The notes below the pieces were generated by a model. The model did no database searches. It saw only the letters and a list, made by a program, of their open reading frames with translations, and was not told the DNA's origin. This document shows, one piece after another, positions 16,942 to 25,297 of a stretch of DNA of 64,000 nt. Within the stretch, counting starts at the first letter, position 1, and the number at the start of each line of letters is the position of its first letter. Source of the DNA: a virus. A program made the position numbers and the translations under genes. The stretch lies in IMG/VR virus record IMGVR_UViG_3300024326_000001, positions 112,578 to 176,577 of that record. One strand, 5' to 3'.

Positions 16942-17524
16942 AGAGGAAATAAAAAAATTAATAAAGGGCAAGGGTAGGGCCAAGGCGGCCAACGAGGCTG
17001 AACAGTGGTTTCAAAAAAGTTTAAAGGATAAAAAGGAAAAGGCAGTGGGTTCTATTAGATCTAGATTTGTTCCAGGAAAAATGTATGTATTTGAATATAC
17101 CCCAATAACAGAGGATATTAAATGGTATGATGATAATCCTGTTGTTCTAGCCTTAGATCCTTATGAAGGAGACGACATAGGAATTAATATAACAATGCTT
17201 CCTCCTAAATTTAGAGAAGAATTCTTAGACGAGATATATGGTAGATACGAATCATCTATAAAATCCGCTTCTAAAAAGGAAGACGCTAAAAAACAAAAAG
17301 GTTTACCCAGATTTTCATATAAAGGTGCAAAAAGATATCTTGAATCATTTGGATATGATTTTGCAATAAGAAGATATAAGCCTTCTAAAAAAACTAATCA
17401 AGCTGTAGTAGCTTATAAAGATTGGTGTAAGATGGCAATATGTGACTTCGATTCTCTTCAGGGAATTGATAAACAGCAGCTTATTAGATTATTTGAAGAT
17501 CATCGTAGAAAAAAGAATATATAA
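16928..17524 (+). CDS. 2: DNA end protector, T4 gp2-like
   Basis: 198 residues. The segment KMYVFEYTPITEDIKWYDDN followed by PVVLAL and GINITMLPP matches the phage gp2 pattern of a beta-rich N-terminal half (Y.P.T.D..P.YD..P, then G.N..YLPP). gp2 binds the ends of packaged DNA and protects it against host RecBCD-type nucleases after injection. T4 has gp2 next to gp4, as here. The N-terminal 45 residues are basic and helical. The late-promoter motif for the portal gene starts in the last codons. Confidence 0.6.
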   Translation: MGYIKEEIKKLIKGKGRAKAANEAEQWFQKSLKDKKEKAVGSIRSRFVPGKMYVFEYTPITEDIKWYDDNPVVLALDPYEGDDIGINITMLPPKFREEFLDEIYGRYESSIKSASKKEDAKKQKGLPRFSYKGAKRYLESFGYDFAIRRYKPSKKTNQAVVAYKDWCKMAICDFDSLQGIDKQQLIRLFEDHRRKKNI

Positions 17525-17526
17525 AG
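17515..17526 (+). promoter_or_regulatory. Late-promoter-like motif GAATATATAAAG
   Basis: GAATATATAAAG overlaps the end of the gp2-like gene; about 33 nt before the portal gene start. Confidence 0.55.
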
Positions 17527-17556
17527 AGAAGTATAATACAATTGTAATTTTAACAC

Positions 17557-19152
17557 ATGGCAGGATTTATAGAAAGAAACGGACCATTAAGTACTGGTAA
17601 AAGATCATTCACACTAAGTGATACATTAAAAAGACTCTCGTCTTTCGGAATGTATTACGATGATTTAGTCTTAAGACAATCTCAGGCAATAGGCCCTGTA
17701 GAAGATGAATTTGGTTACGGCCAAATGAATCAGATGGGTCTAGATGACGATAACATGTATGGGGCATTTGCTGCATTATCGATGGCAGATACCAATATGA
17801 GAAAAAATATTCCTTTCTTTGACCAAGGTTATGAAGGTAAAAGAGAAGAATTAAGAAGATTTTCTACACATGATGAAATAGAAGATATATTAGATATCTT
17901 ATGTGATGAATCTATCGTGTATGACAATAAGAACTTTATTGGAAATCCAGAACTTATAGGAATGGATGTTTCAGAAGAAGTTACAAAGTACTTAAATAAA
18001 TCATACAGAGATTTATATCAATATTTTGGATTTAATTCAGATCAATCGGCATGGTACTTCTTTAGAAAATTCTTAATTGACGGATATCTTTCTTTTGAAA
18101 TTATTTACAGCCCAGATCAAGATCAGATTATAGGATTTAAGGAAATAGATCCTATTACACTAATGCCAGGTTATAATAAAGATGATGGTAAAAAAGTATG
18201 GGTTCAATTTAAGGACGATCCTGTTAAGGAGAGAGTCCTGTATGATTCACAGATTATCTATCTTTCTTATTCTTCAATAACCACTGCCTCGAGAGTAAGT
18301 TACTTAGAAAGACTTATAAGATCATTTAACCTGATGAGAATAATGGAACATACTAGAGTTATCTGGGCGGTTACAAACTCATCATATAGAATGAAGTTTA
18401 TTATTCCAGTTGGTGGTAAATCTAAAACAAGAGCTAAACAATCTCTTGCTCAATTAATGGGTAATTATAAAGAAGTTGTAGATTTTGATTGGGATTCAGC
18501 TACATTAGCAACTAATGGAAAACCAATGCTCCAATTTAACAAAGAATATTGGTTACCATCTAAAGAAGGAGAATCTCCAGAGATTGAAACTTTAGGAGGA
18601 GACGGTCCCGAATTATCAGATACAGAAGCACTTAAATATTTTAATGATAAATTAAAAATGGTTTCTAAAATACCATTCAATAGATTCATGTACGAAGACG
18701 GTGGAGGTGACTTTAACCTTGCAGCTGATGGTATGATTAGAGATGAAATTAAGTTTTCTAAATTTATCAAAAGATTACGTTCTTCTTTCCAAGAAATTTT
18801 AGTAAAACCCCTATGGTTACAAATGTGTCTTAAATTTCCTGAATTTAAAGATGATGCAGGTTTTAGAACTCAAATAGCTATTCAATTTAATGAAGAGAAT
18901 ATGTTTGCTGAATTAAAACAAATGGAAATCATGGAGAAACGATTAGACTTTATATCTACAATGCAAGATTCTCTAATGAAAACAGATCCAGTTACTATGG
19001 AAGAAATGCCTTACTTTGATATGGAATTCTTAGTAGACAGATATTTAAAATTATCCCCTGACGATAAAGCTGCAAACGAAGCTTATAAACAAAGACAAGC
19101 TTCTGAAGAAGCAGAAGAACCTGAGGTGGACCCTATGGACATGGGATTCTAG
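17557..19152 (+). CDS. 20: Portal vertex protein, T4 gp20-like
   Basis: 531 residues, T4 gp20 is 524. Typical portal features: FRKFLIDGYLSFEIIYSPD with IIGFKEIDPITLMPGY (conserved in gp20 homologues), the clip/stem part TRVIWAVTNSSYRMKFIIPV, EDGGGDFNLAADGMIRDEIK matching the highly conserved gp20 region and KFIKRLRSSFQEILVKPL. The dodecameric portal is the DNA channel and prohead initiator. Followed by head core genes in the T4 order. Confidence 0.95.
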   Translation: MAGFIERNGPLSTGKRSFTLSDTLKRLSSFGMYYDDLVLRQSQAIGPVEDEFGYGQMNQMGLDDDNMYGAFAALSMADTNMRKNIPFFDQGYEGKREELRRFSTHDEIEDILDILCDESIVYDNKNFIGNPELIGMDVSEEVTKYLNKSYRDLYQYFGFNSDQSAWYFFRKFLIDGYLSFEIIYSPDQDQIIGFKEIDPITLMPGYNKDDGKKVWVQFKDDPVKERVLYDSQIIYLSYSSITTASRVSYLERLIRSFNLMRIMEHTRVIWAVTNSSYRMKFIIPVGGKSKTRAKQSLAQLMGNYKEVVDFDWDSATLATNGKPMLQFNKEYWLPSKEGESPEIETLGGDGPELSDTEALKYFNDKLKMVSKIPFNRFMYEDGGGDFNLAADGMIRDEIKFSKFIKRLRSSFQEILVKPLWLQMCLKFPEFKDDAGFRTQIAIQFNEENMFAELKQMEIMEKRLDFISTMQDSLMKTDPVTMEEMPYFDMEFLVDRYLKLSPDDKAANEAYKQRQASEEAEEPEVDPMDMGF

Positions 19153-19158
19153 AAAAAA

Positions 19159-19168
19159 GAATATATAA
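19159..19168 (+). promoter_or_regulatory. Late-promoter-like motif GAATATATAA
   Basis: GAATATATAA ends seven nt before the next ATG, much closer than elsewhere, so a transcript from it would be nearly leaderless. Confidence 0.35.
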
Positions 19169-19174
19169 TTAGCA

Positions 19175-19543
19175 ATGAAACACTTAAAAACATTTAAAAA
19201 CTACTCTAATTTAACAGAAGATGCACTAGAAGTCGGAGACGATTCAGATGTAATAGTAGATGATATTCTTTTAGATTCAGGTGAAAAGATTAAATCTGCT
19301 GAAATTATAGGAGTAATAAATACAAGTAAAACAGAGAAAGAATTCAAAGAATATTTTTATAAAGAATACGGTAATAACGCATTTACCGAAGAAGATATGC
19401 AAACTCTAGTCACTTATTATTTAGAAGTTGAAACAGAAGTAAAGGCTAAGGAAACTGAGGAGGAAGAAGCTGCTAAGAAGGAAGAAGGTGGCGAAGAAGG
19501 TGCTGGAGGCTTAGAAGATGAGCTAGGAGATTTAGAAATATAG
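19175..19543 (+). CDS. Prohead core protein (gp67/gp68 position)
   Basis: 122 residues, very acidic at the C-terminus (a Glu/Gly-rich stretch from about residue 92). The N-terminus MKHLKTFKNYSNLTEDALE is similar to T4 internal protein leaders and contains L-T-E, a T4-type prohead protease site. It is placed between portal and protease, where T4 has core genes 67 and 68. It is therefore likely an internal scaffold-core component degraded during maturation. Direct homology to gp67 is not evident by eye. Confidence 0.65.
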   Translation: MKHLKTFKNYSNLTEDALEVGDDSDVIVDDILLDSGEKIKSAEIIGVINTSKTEKEFKEYFYKEYGNNAFTEEDMQTLVTYYLEVETEVKAKETEEEEAAKKEEGGEEGAGGLEDELGDLEI

Positions 19544-19572
19544 AAAAAATGAAAAATCATTATTCTTCAAAA

Positions 19573-19580
19573 GATATATA
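19573..19580 (+). promoter_or_regulatory. Late-promoter-like motif GATATATA
   Basis: GATATATA followed by AACAAC; 25 nt before the protease-scaffold gene. Confidence 0.6.
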
Positions 19581-19605
19581 AACAACAAACATAGTATTAA
19601 AATAT

Positions 19606-21633
19606 ATGAATACAAAAAACAATCTATTAATCCTAGAAAGATCTTCTAGTGAATTAGAATTCAAACAAGATGGTGATGGGGCTTATGTCCTTGAAGGTAT
19701 ATTTGGAGAAATTGACAAAAAGAATAGAAATAATAGAATCTATACTGAGTCAGAATATGTTCCACAAATTGAAGCTCTTCAATCTAAAATAGGTTCTTCT
19801 AAACTTTTAGGAGAATTAGATCACCCACAAACATTTGATGTATCTTTAAAAAACGTATCTCACGTTATTGAAGAATTATCCTATGATAGCGAAACAAAAC
19901 AAGTAAAAGGTAAAATCAGATTACTTGATACTGAAGCTGGTCGTCAGGCTAAAGCTTTGGTTGATGCTGGTGTTCCTTTACAAATTTCATCTAGAGCAGC
20001 TGGTACAGTTGAATCTAACGGGACTGTTAAAATTAAGCAATTATTCACTTATGATTTAGTTGCAGATCCTGGCTTTGAAAATGCTGAATTAAAAAGAGTT
20101 AACGAATCTTTCGGATTTGATAACGATTCTAGCATTCAAATTTATGAAATTGGAAATACAAAAGAACTTTTAACAACCGAAAATAAAACTGAAAACAAAA
20201 TGGCTGAATCAAAATTCGTAAGTACTGATGATTTTAATAAATATTCACAGTATTTATCAAGCGAAATAAAAACTATTAAAGAGGGAATGGAATCTTTAAA
20301 TAGTGATGAATCTGTAAAGTCTGAAGTTGAAAGCGTTAAAGAATATTCAAACTATCTTGCTGAGAAATTAGAAAAGACTATCGAGTATTCTGCATACCTT
20401 GCTGAAAACTTAGATAATACAATAACTACAAATAACGAAATATCTGAGAAATTAGATAATAGCGTTGCATATACTGAGCATGTTGCTGAAGGTGTTGAAT
20501 CAATTAAAGACTATACTAATTATTTAGCAGAATCTTATAATGAAGGTGCAACAACTCATGAAGGCTTATTAAAGTATATTGAATACTTAAAAGAAAATTT
20601 AGAAAAAGTTACTGAATACGCAGAATACGTTGCAGAAACAGTTAATTCTAACTTATTACTAGAAGATGAAGCTGGTAAAGAAGTTGAAGAAATTGAAGCA
20701 GAAGACGATTCTACGGATGTTACTGAACCTACAGTTGATGCTGAAGATAATGAATTAGATCATGGTGCAGAAGTTGAAGACAAATCTGACGAGTTAGAAG
20801 ACGAATTAGAAGACACAGTTGACGATGCAGGTGACGAAGAAATTTCTGAAGAAGAAGACGTTGAAGCAGTTGAAGAAACTGAAGAAGAAGACGTTGAAGA
20901 AGGAAATGCATTTGGTGCTGCAAGAGCAAAAGCAATCGCAGACGGAGAAAAAGAATTTACAGTAGACGGAGAAACTTATAAAGTTGAAGACGTTGATGCT
21001 GAAGATAAAGAAAATGCAGAAGAATTCGTAGAAGAAACTGAAGCAGTAGAAGAAACTGAAGAAGAAGAAACTGAAGCAGTAGAAGAAACTGAAACAGTAG
21101 ATACATTAGATGCTTACAAATCTGAAATTAGTTCTAAATTATCTGCTTTAATCGAAAAAGCAACTGTTAAAGAAAATACTAACCCTCATTTCTTTAGATT
21201 TATTTCTGAAGCTAAGAAAGCAGAATATAACGAATTAAATACTGAAGATCAATCTAAAGTATTAAAATCAATCGAAGGAAAAGGATTCTTAACTGAAGGA
21301 CAAATTCTTACATTATGGAACTCTTCATTAATAAATAGCGTTAAAACTAACGAACCTAATGTTATTGAAATGATGCCAGAAGAATATAAAGAAGCATGGT
21401 CTAACATGTCAGATAACAAGAAAACAGCTCTTATAGCTCAATCTAAATACCATAAACTAGAAACTGCTTACCAAGTAAGAAACTTCTGGCAAACTAGAGA
21501 TCTTAGAGATGTCAAAGTTGTTATGGAAAAAGTAGAATCAGTAAATGAAGCTGCTCCTGTTATTGAAGACAAAAAACCTTTATATGATTTAACTAATGTT
21601 AAGAAGTCTATTAACAAGAGATTCAACAAGTAA
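19606..21633 (+). CDS. 21: Prohead protease-scaffold fusion (gp21 + gp22-like)
   Basis: 675 residues in two parts. Residues 1-190 are a T4 gp21-type serine protease: GIFGEIDKKNRNNRIY, catalytic His in LLGELDHPQ and Ser in LQISSRAAGTV, then DLVADPGFENAEL. From about residue 199 the protein is a long helical region with repeated Y..YLAE units (YSNYLAEKLEKTIEYSAYLA), then a highly acidic stretch and a C-terminal domain ending KKSINKRFNK. This part has the character and position (just before gp23) of the scaffold gp22. An in-frame ATG at 20200 (Met199), preceded by A-rich AAAACTGAAAACAAA, could make the scaffold alone. V-N-E|S at the junction and V-N-E|A near the end could be self-cleavage sites. 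Confidence 0.85.
   Translation: MNTKNNLLILERSSSELEFKQDGDGAYVLEGIFGEIDKKNRNNRIYTESEYVPQIEALQSKIGSSKLLGELDHPQTFDVSLKNVSHVIEELSYDSETKQVKGKIRLLDTEAGRQAKALVDAGVPLQISSRAAGTVESNGTVKIKQLFTYDLVADPGFENAELKRVNESFGFDNDSSIQIYEIGNTKELLTTENKTENKMAESKFVSTDDFNKYSQYLSSEIKTIKEGMESLNSDESVKSEVESVKEYSNYLAEKLEKTIEYSAYLAENLDNTITTNNEISEKLDNSVAYTEHVAEGVESIKDYTNYLAESYNEGATTHEGLLKYIEYLKENLEKVTEYAEYVAETVNSNLLLEDEAGKEVEEIEAEDDSTDVTEPTVDAEDNELDHGAEVEDKSDELEDELEDTVDDAGDEEISEEEDVEAVEETEEEDVEEGNAFGAARAKAIADGEKEFTVDGETYKVEDVDAEDKENAEEFVEETEAVEETEEEETEAVEETETVDTLDAYKSEISSKLSALIEKATVKENTNPHFFRFISEAKKAEYNELNTEDQSKVLKSIEGKGFLTEGQILTLWNSSLINSVKTNEPNVIEMMPEEYKEAWSNMSDNKKTALIAQSKYHKLETAYQVRNFWQTRDLRDVKVVMEKVESVNEAAPVIEDKKPLYDLTNVKKSINKRFNK
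20200..21633 (+). CDS. 22: Probable internally initiated scaffold protein (gp22-like)
   Basis: Inferred nested product starting at Met199 (MAESKFVSTDDFNKYSQYL) of the 19606-21633 fusion. The upstream bases are A-rich like true starts in this genome. A scaffold needs to be made in large excess over its protease, which an internal start would provide, comparable to lambda C/Nu3. There is no direct proof of initiation here; post-translational cleavage could give the same product. Confidence 0.45.
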   Translation: MAESKFVSTDDFNKYSQYLSSEIKTIKEGMESLNSDESVKSEVESVKEYSNYLAEKLEKTIEYSAYLAENLDNTITTNNEISEKLDNSVAYTEHVAEGVESIKDYTNYLAESYNEGATTHEGLLKYIEYLKENLEKVTEYAEYVAETVNSNLLLEDEAGKEVEEIEAEDDSTDVTEPTVDAEDNELDHGAEVEDKSDELEDELEDTVDDAGDEEISEEEDVEAVEETEEEDVEEGNAFGAARAKAIADGEKEFTVDGETYKVEDVDAEDKENAEEFVEETEAVEETEEEETEAVEETETVDTLDAYKSEISSKLSALIEKATVKENTNPHFFRFISEAKKAEYNELNTEDQSKVLKSIEGKGFLTEGQILTLWNSSLINSVKTNEPNVIEMMPEEYKEAWSNMSDNKKTALIAQSKYHKLETAYQVRNFWQTRDLRDVKVVMEKVESVNEAAPVIEDKKPLYDLTNVKKSINKRFNK

Positions 21634-21679
21634 TATCTTAATATTTTAGGAAAAACGTAAAAAACGTAAATATAATAAC

Positions 21680-21688
21680 AATATATAG
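21680..21688 (+). promoter_or_regulatory. Late-promoter-like motif AATATATAG
   Basis: AATATATAG lies 100 nt before the major capsid gene, giving an unusually long leader that contains a small hairpin (GATCG 21736-21740 with CGATC 21747-21751). Confidence 0.5.
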
Positions 21689-21788
21689 TATATCGATAAT
21701 CAGATAAGAAGAAAAAATCTGACAAACATCGAGAAGATCGTTCAATCGATCAAATTTAAACAACCATTAAAAAAAAACAAATAATAAA

Positions 21789-23228
21789 ATGGCAAATTTA
21801 ATTAACTCTGCAGAAGTTAGAGAAACTTGGGCTCCGATCATCGAATCAGCTACAGGTATCAACGAAGCAGAAAAACTAGCGTGGATGTCAGAATACTGTC
21901 ATAACCACAAACTTTACGAAGATGCACACATCATGTCTTTAGGGACTGCTGGTAACATCTACGGTATGGGTAATGTATCTTTACCTTCTGCAACTGCAGA
22001 CGGTTCAGGTGATAAAGCTCCTACATTATTACCATTAGCAATGCAAGTTGCTGCACAAACTATAGGTTTAGACTTAGTACCAGTTGTACCAATGGCTGGA
22101 CCAATGGGTCTTTTATCTTACTTAGACTTCGTTTACGAAGGTGGTAAATTAGCTGGAGATGTTGCTCCAACTTACATCAAAACTGACGCTGCTAAAGCTG
22201 AGGTAGATGGTAACGAATCAGGTGGATTTACTTTCACTTGGATCGGTTCTTCTAGAATTGACAACATGGATATCTATAAAGTTGCTGAAGCAGCTTCTAC
22301 TTCAGGTTCTGTTGCTGATGCAATCAACGCATTAGATACTGAAGTTGATGCAGATGATGCTACTATCGCTATTGTTAAATCAGTAGAATTAGTAAAAGGT
22401 TTAGAAGATCATATTAAAGGATTCGCTGCTGCTGACGAAGATGGTAACCCATTCTCAAGAGGTGCAGGTGAACAAACTCCTGACAAAGTTATGGGTCTTT
22501 CTTTATTCTCAAAAAGTGTTGCTGCTGAAACTTTCCAAGTTGCTGCTGCAGTTACTAGAGAACAAGTACAAGATCTTAAACAATTCGGTGTAGATGCTGT
22601 TGCTCAAGTTGAGTCAGTATTAACTAACGAATTAACTCAGTCAATCAACAACTTAATCTTAGCTAAACTTAATTCTTTAGGTAAAGATAACGTTACAGCT
22701 GCTGGTGTAAATTTAGACTGTAATTTAGCATTAAATGCTGATTTCGGTGGTGAGACTATCGCTTCTAACCATAGAAGAATCTTAACTTCAATCCTTGCTG
22801 CTGCGAACTTTATCGCAAACAGAGGTAGAAGAGGTGCTGGTAACTTTTGTGTTGTAGGTCCTAAAGTGGCTACAGCTTTACAATCAGTTGCTGGTTTCGT
22901 TGCTAACCCAATGGCTAACACATTATCACAAGCAGCAGGTGCAATCTACCCAGTAGGTTCTGTAGCTGGTGTAAATGTATACACTGACCCAAGACAAGCA
23001 TGGGGAGCTAATGATTCTAATTACGAAGTAGTAGTTGGTAGAAAAGGTGACGGTAATGGTCCTGGATTAGTATTCATGCCTTACTTAATGGCTGAATCAG
23101 TACAAACAATCGCTGAAGGAACTATGGCTCCTAAAGTAGCTGTTAAATCTAGATTCGCATTAGTTGAAGCAGGTTTCCACCCAGAAACTCAATATGTTAC
23201 ATACGAAGTTAAAGGATTAGCTCTTTAA
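21789..23228 (+). CDS. 23: Major capsid protein, T4 gp23-like
   Basis: 479 residues, HK97-fold capsid protein; position after protease/scaffold, late-promoter motif, long leader and strong terminator all fit the most abundant virion protein. Sequence supports it: PMAGPMGLLSYLDFVYEGG, FSKSVAAETFQVAAAVTREQ and GNFCVVGPKVATALQSVAGF are typical of gp23 homologues. A site I-N-E|A at about residues 24-27 (SATGINEAEKLAWM) may be the prohead protease cut, giving a short propeptide compared with 65 residues in T4. Codon use is biased to a few codons, as for a highly expressed gene. Confidence 0.95.
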   Translation: MANLINSAEVRETWAPIIESATGINEAEKLAWMSEYCHNHKLYEDAHIMSLGTAGNIYGMGNVSLPSATADGSGDKAPTLLPLAMQVAAQTIGLDLVPVVPMAGPMGLLSYLDFVYEGGKLAGDVAPTYIKTDAAKAEVDGNESGGFTFTWIGSSRIDNMDIYKVAEAASTSGSVADAINALDTEVDADDATIAIVKSVELVKGLEDHIKGFAAADEDGNPFSRGAGEQTPDKVMGLSLFSKSVAAETFQVAAAVTREQVQDLKQFGVDAVAQVESVLTNELTQSINNLILAKLNSLGKDNVTAAGVNLDCNLALNADFGGETIASNHRRILTSILAAANFIANRGRRGAGNFCVVGPKVATALQSVAGFVANPMANTLSQAAGAIYPVGSVAGVNVYTDPRQAWGANDSNYEVVVGRKGDGNGPGLVFMPYLMAESVQTIAEGTMAPKVAVKSRFALVEAGFHPETQYVTYEVKGLAL

Positions 23229-23256
23229 TTAGAACTAACTTTTAGATTTTAATATT

Positions 23257-23287
23257 AAAGGTCCTCTATTTTAGAGGACCTTTTTTT
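23257..23287 (+). terminator. Terminator after the major capsid gene
   Basis: AAAGGTCCTC, loop TATTTTA, GAGGACCTTT followed by more T residues; a perfect ten-pair stem. Confidence 0.9.
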
Positions 23288-23307
23288 GTTTCGTTGAAAC
23301 TTAAACA

Positions 23308-23316
23308 GATATATAG
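23308..23316 (+). promoter_or_regulatory. Late-promoter-like motif GATATATAG
   Basis: GATATATAG followed by ACT; 32 nt before the internal head protein gene. Confidence 0.6.
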
Positions 23317-23348
23317 ACTATAAGTTTATAAATAAATCAATATAAAAG

Positions 23349-24734
23349 ATGAAAACATTCGAACAATGGTATAATTCTACAAAAAAGGCTGATTCAATAG
23401 ATGAAGCTTCTGAAGATAATATACCTGTAGCTAAATCATCAACTTCAATAGAATCAGACACAACTACTGCCATAGCCTCTCCGGAAGCAACGGGAGAAGA
23501 GGGTTATTCTAAAATGATGCAAGATTGTGATGATATTATCAATTCTCTAAAAACACTTTCTGATCAACTTACGGAATCAGAAGATCAACCATTAAATGAA
23601 GCAAATCCTATGGGACAGGTGCTTATGGAAGATCCTATTATTATGGGAGCAGTTCTAGGATTAACGGCAGTTATTGGTGCAGTTGGTTTAGGTGCAAAGG
23701 CTATAAAAGATGGTGCTAAAAATAAAAAGACCATTAAAGAAGCAGAAAAAGATTATTCTAAATTAAAGAAATTAAAAATGCAAACCGTTAAAATGGAAGT
23801 TGCAGTATTATCTTTAGAGGATAAAAGAAGAGAACTTTCAACTACTGAATCAATCGAAGAAGCTGGAGATGATGTAAAGGCGAAGGCAAGCGCAGCAAAT
23901 AAGAAAAAAGCACTTCAAAAAATGAAAGCCAAGTTAGATAATCAAATAGAATCTATGAGGCAGAAAAAAGATGGAATTAATTCAGCTGCTACAGAATATG
24001 GATCTTCATTAGAAGTTAAATACTCAAAGGTAAGTGGATTTGGATCTGGAAAAGTTAAAACGTTAATCGCTGATATGAGAGATCAAATCACGACAGAAGT
24101 TTCAGAATATAAGCTAGATGCATGGGGAGATAAGATGAGTGCCGAGACTAAGAAAGATTTAAAAGAAAGAATTACAAAATCTAAACAGGCTCAAAAGGAG
24201 AGAATGGATAAAATAACAGCTGAGCAAGAGAAAAATGCTAAGAAGTTAGATGATGCAGCTAAAAATGACGAAAAGGTTAAAGCTGAGCTAGAGCAAATAA
24301 AGGCTGAAAAAGAAAAAGGAAAAGAAAAAGAAGAAGCTCCAGAGGAAACTCCAGAAGAAACTCCAGAAGAAACTCCAACGGAGACTCCGGAAGAAACTCC
24401 AGAAAAAGAAGATGATTTCGATGCATTTGGAACGGATGGAGACGATGAAGAATCTCCTGAAGAAGAAACGGAAGAAGTCGATAAGACAGATAACTCAAAG
24501 GAAGGAATGACCAAAAGAGTTGATGCTGTTATTGCAAAGGCAGAAGAGAGTGGAGATGAAGCAAAGCTTAAAAAAGCAAAAGAACTTAAAGCTAAAATTC
24601 TTGCAAAAGAATCTTGGCAATTAAATAATACTAAATTAGGGTTAATATTTGAATCCGATCTTAGAAAAATGGAAATGGAATCTTTAATACAAGAGTCTAT
24701 TTCAGTTAAAGATCGTTTCTCTAAACTAATCTAA
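23349..24734 (+). CDS. Predicted internal head protein with multiple cleavage sites
   Basis: 461 residues, not recognised as a known family. N-terminus MKTFEQWYNS is close to T4 MKTYQEFIAE (capsid targeting). Candidate prohead protease sites recur: SIDE|A (near 20), PLNE|A (near 85) and SIEE|A (near 178). A hydrophobic Gly/Ala segment (GAVLGLTAVIGAVGLGAKAI) is followed by long charged helices and then a PEET repeat tract (APEETPEETPEETPTETPEE). It lies behind gp23 with its own late-promoter motif and terminator. It is probably a virion-internal protein, cut into several peptides and co-injected. Confidence 0.65.
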   Translation: MKTFEQWYNSTKKADSIDEASEDNIPVAKSSTSIESDTTTAIASPEATGEEGYSKMMQDCDDIINSLKTLSDQLTESEDQPLNEANPMGQVLMEDPIIMGAVLGLTAVIGAVGLGAKAIKDGAKNKKTIKEAEKDYSKLKKLKMQTVKMEVAVLSLEDKRRELSTTESIEEAGDDVKAKASAANKKKALQKMKAKLDNQIESMRQKKDGINSAATEYGSSLEVKYSKVSGFGSGKVKTLIADMRDQITTEVSEYKLDAWGDKMSAETKKDLKERITKSKQAQKERMDKITAEQEKNAKKLDDAAKNDEKVKAELEQIKAEKEKGKEKEEAPEETPEETPEETPTETPEETPEKEDDFDAFGTDGDDEESPEEETEEVDKTDNSKEGMTKRVDAVIAKAEESGDEAKLKKAKELKAKILAKESWQLNNTKLGLIFESDLRKMEMESLIQESISVKDRFSKLI

Positions 24735-25238
24735 ATTCTTTTTAGAATTTTTACGAGCTAAATTTAGAAACTCCTGTTGTTGATTCAATAGGAGTTTTTT
24801 TATGTGCTTACGGAACTCTATCGATGACTTAAGTATTCTAGCATCTACCATAGGAGCCAGTAATGCATCATGATACTCTGGATGAACAAAGTTTTCCAAG
24901 CTAAAGTTATCAGTCTTAGATCTGATAGGTTTACCAGATAGTGCACAGACCCAATCTATTGTGTTATAGTTTTCTTTAAGATCTTCCATCTTCACAAACG
25001 AATCAGTAGACCAATCATAATAATACTTATTTTTAGAGGAAGTATATCTATGTTGACATATATTGAATATGATATGAACGAACTGATCGCTTTCACACCT
25101 TTCACCTAAAATAGGATTTTCTATTAATAGTCTCTTCTGCTGTCTTGCAAGATTTGATAACTTAATTCCAAATCTATTAGAATAAGGAGAATGAGGGGAA
25201 ACCCTTTCCAATTTGGGATATTTTTTATTATATGCCAT
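24726..25238 (-). CDS. Hypothetical protein on minus strand
   Basis: 170 residues, one of only two convincing minus-strand genes. No family recognised. It is basic and mostly helical, with C..H-type residues (ICQHRYTSS) and a conserved-looking WVCALSGKPIRSKTDNF segment. It converges on the internal head protein gene and overlaps it by nine bases at the 3' ends. Its start is ATG at 25238 with AT-rich upstream DNA shared with the gp44 gene, from which it diverges. Confidence 0.65.
   Translation of the reverse strand: MAYNKKYPKLERVSPHSPYSNRFGIKLSNLARQQKRLLIENPILGERCESDQFVHIIFNICQHRYTSSKNKYYYDWSTDSFVKMEDLKENYNTIDWVCALSGKPIRSKTDNFSLENFVHPEYHDALLAPMVDARILKSSIEFRKHIKKLLLNQQQEFLNLARKNSKKNLD
24733..24752 (+). 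terminator. Hairpin terminator between convergent genes
   Basis: AAATTCT, loop TTTT, AGAATTT, TT. It begins in the stop codon of the upstream gene and lies in the 3' end of the minus-strand gene. Confidence 0.6.
24768..24801 (+). terminator. Second plus-strand terminator inside the minus-strand gene
   Basis: AAACTCCT (24768-24775) pairs with AGGAGTTT (24790-24797), followed by TTTT. It serves plus-strand transcripts but lies within the minus gene's last codons. Confidence 0.6.
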
Positions 25239-25297
25239 ATAGTATTTATTCGTGAAACAAAACAGCTATATTATGTATAATTATTAAACAAATTTAC

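Noticed and set aside
20729-20935. Leu/Gln-rich minus-strand frame
   Set aside because: Antisense reading of the acidic GAA-rich scaffold region.
24191-24514. Long minus-strand frames opposite the PEET tract
   Set aside because: Low-complexity Ser/Phe-rich mirror of GAA/CCA repeats in the coding strand; no start context or promoter.
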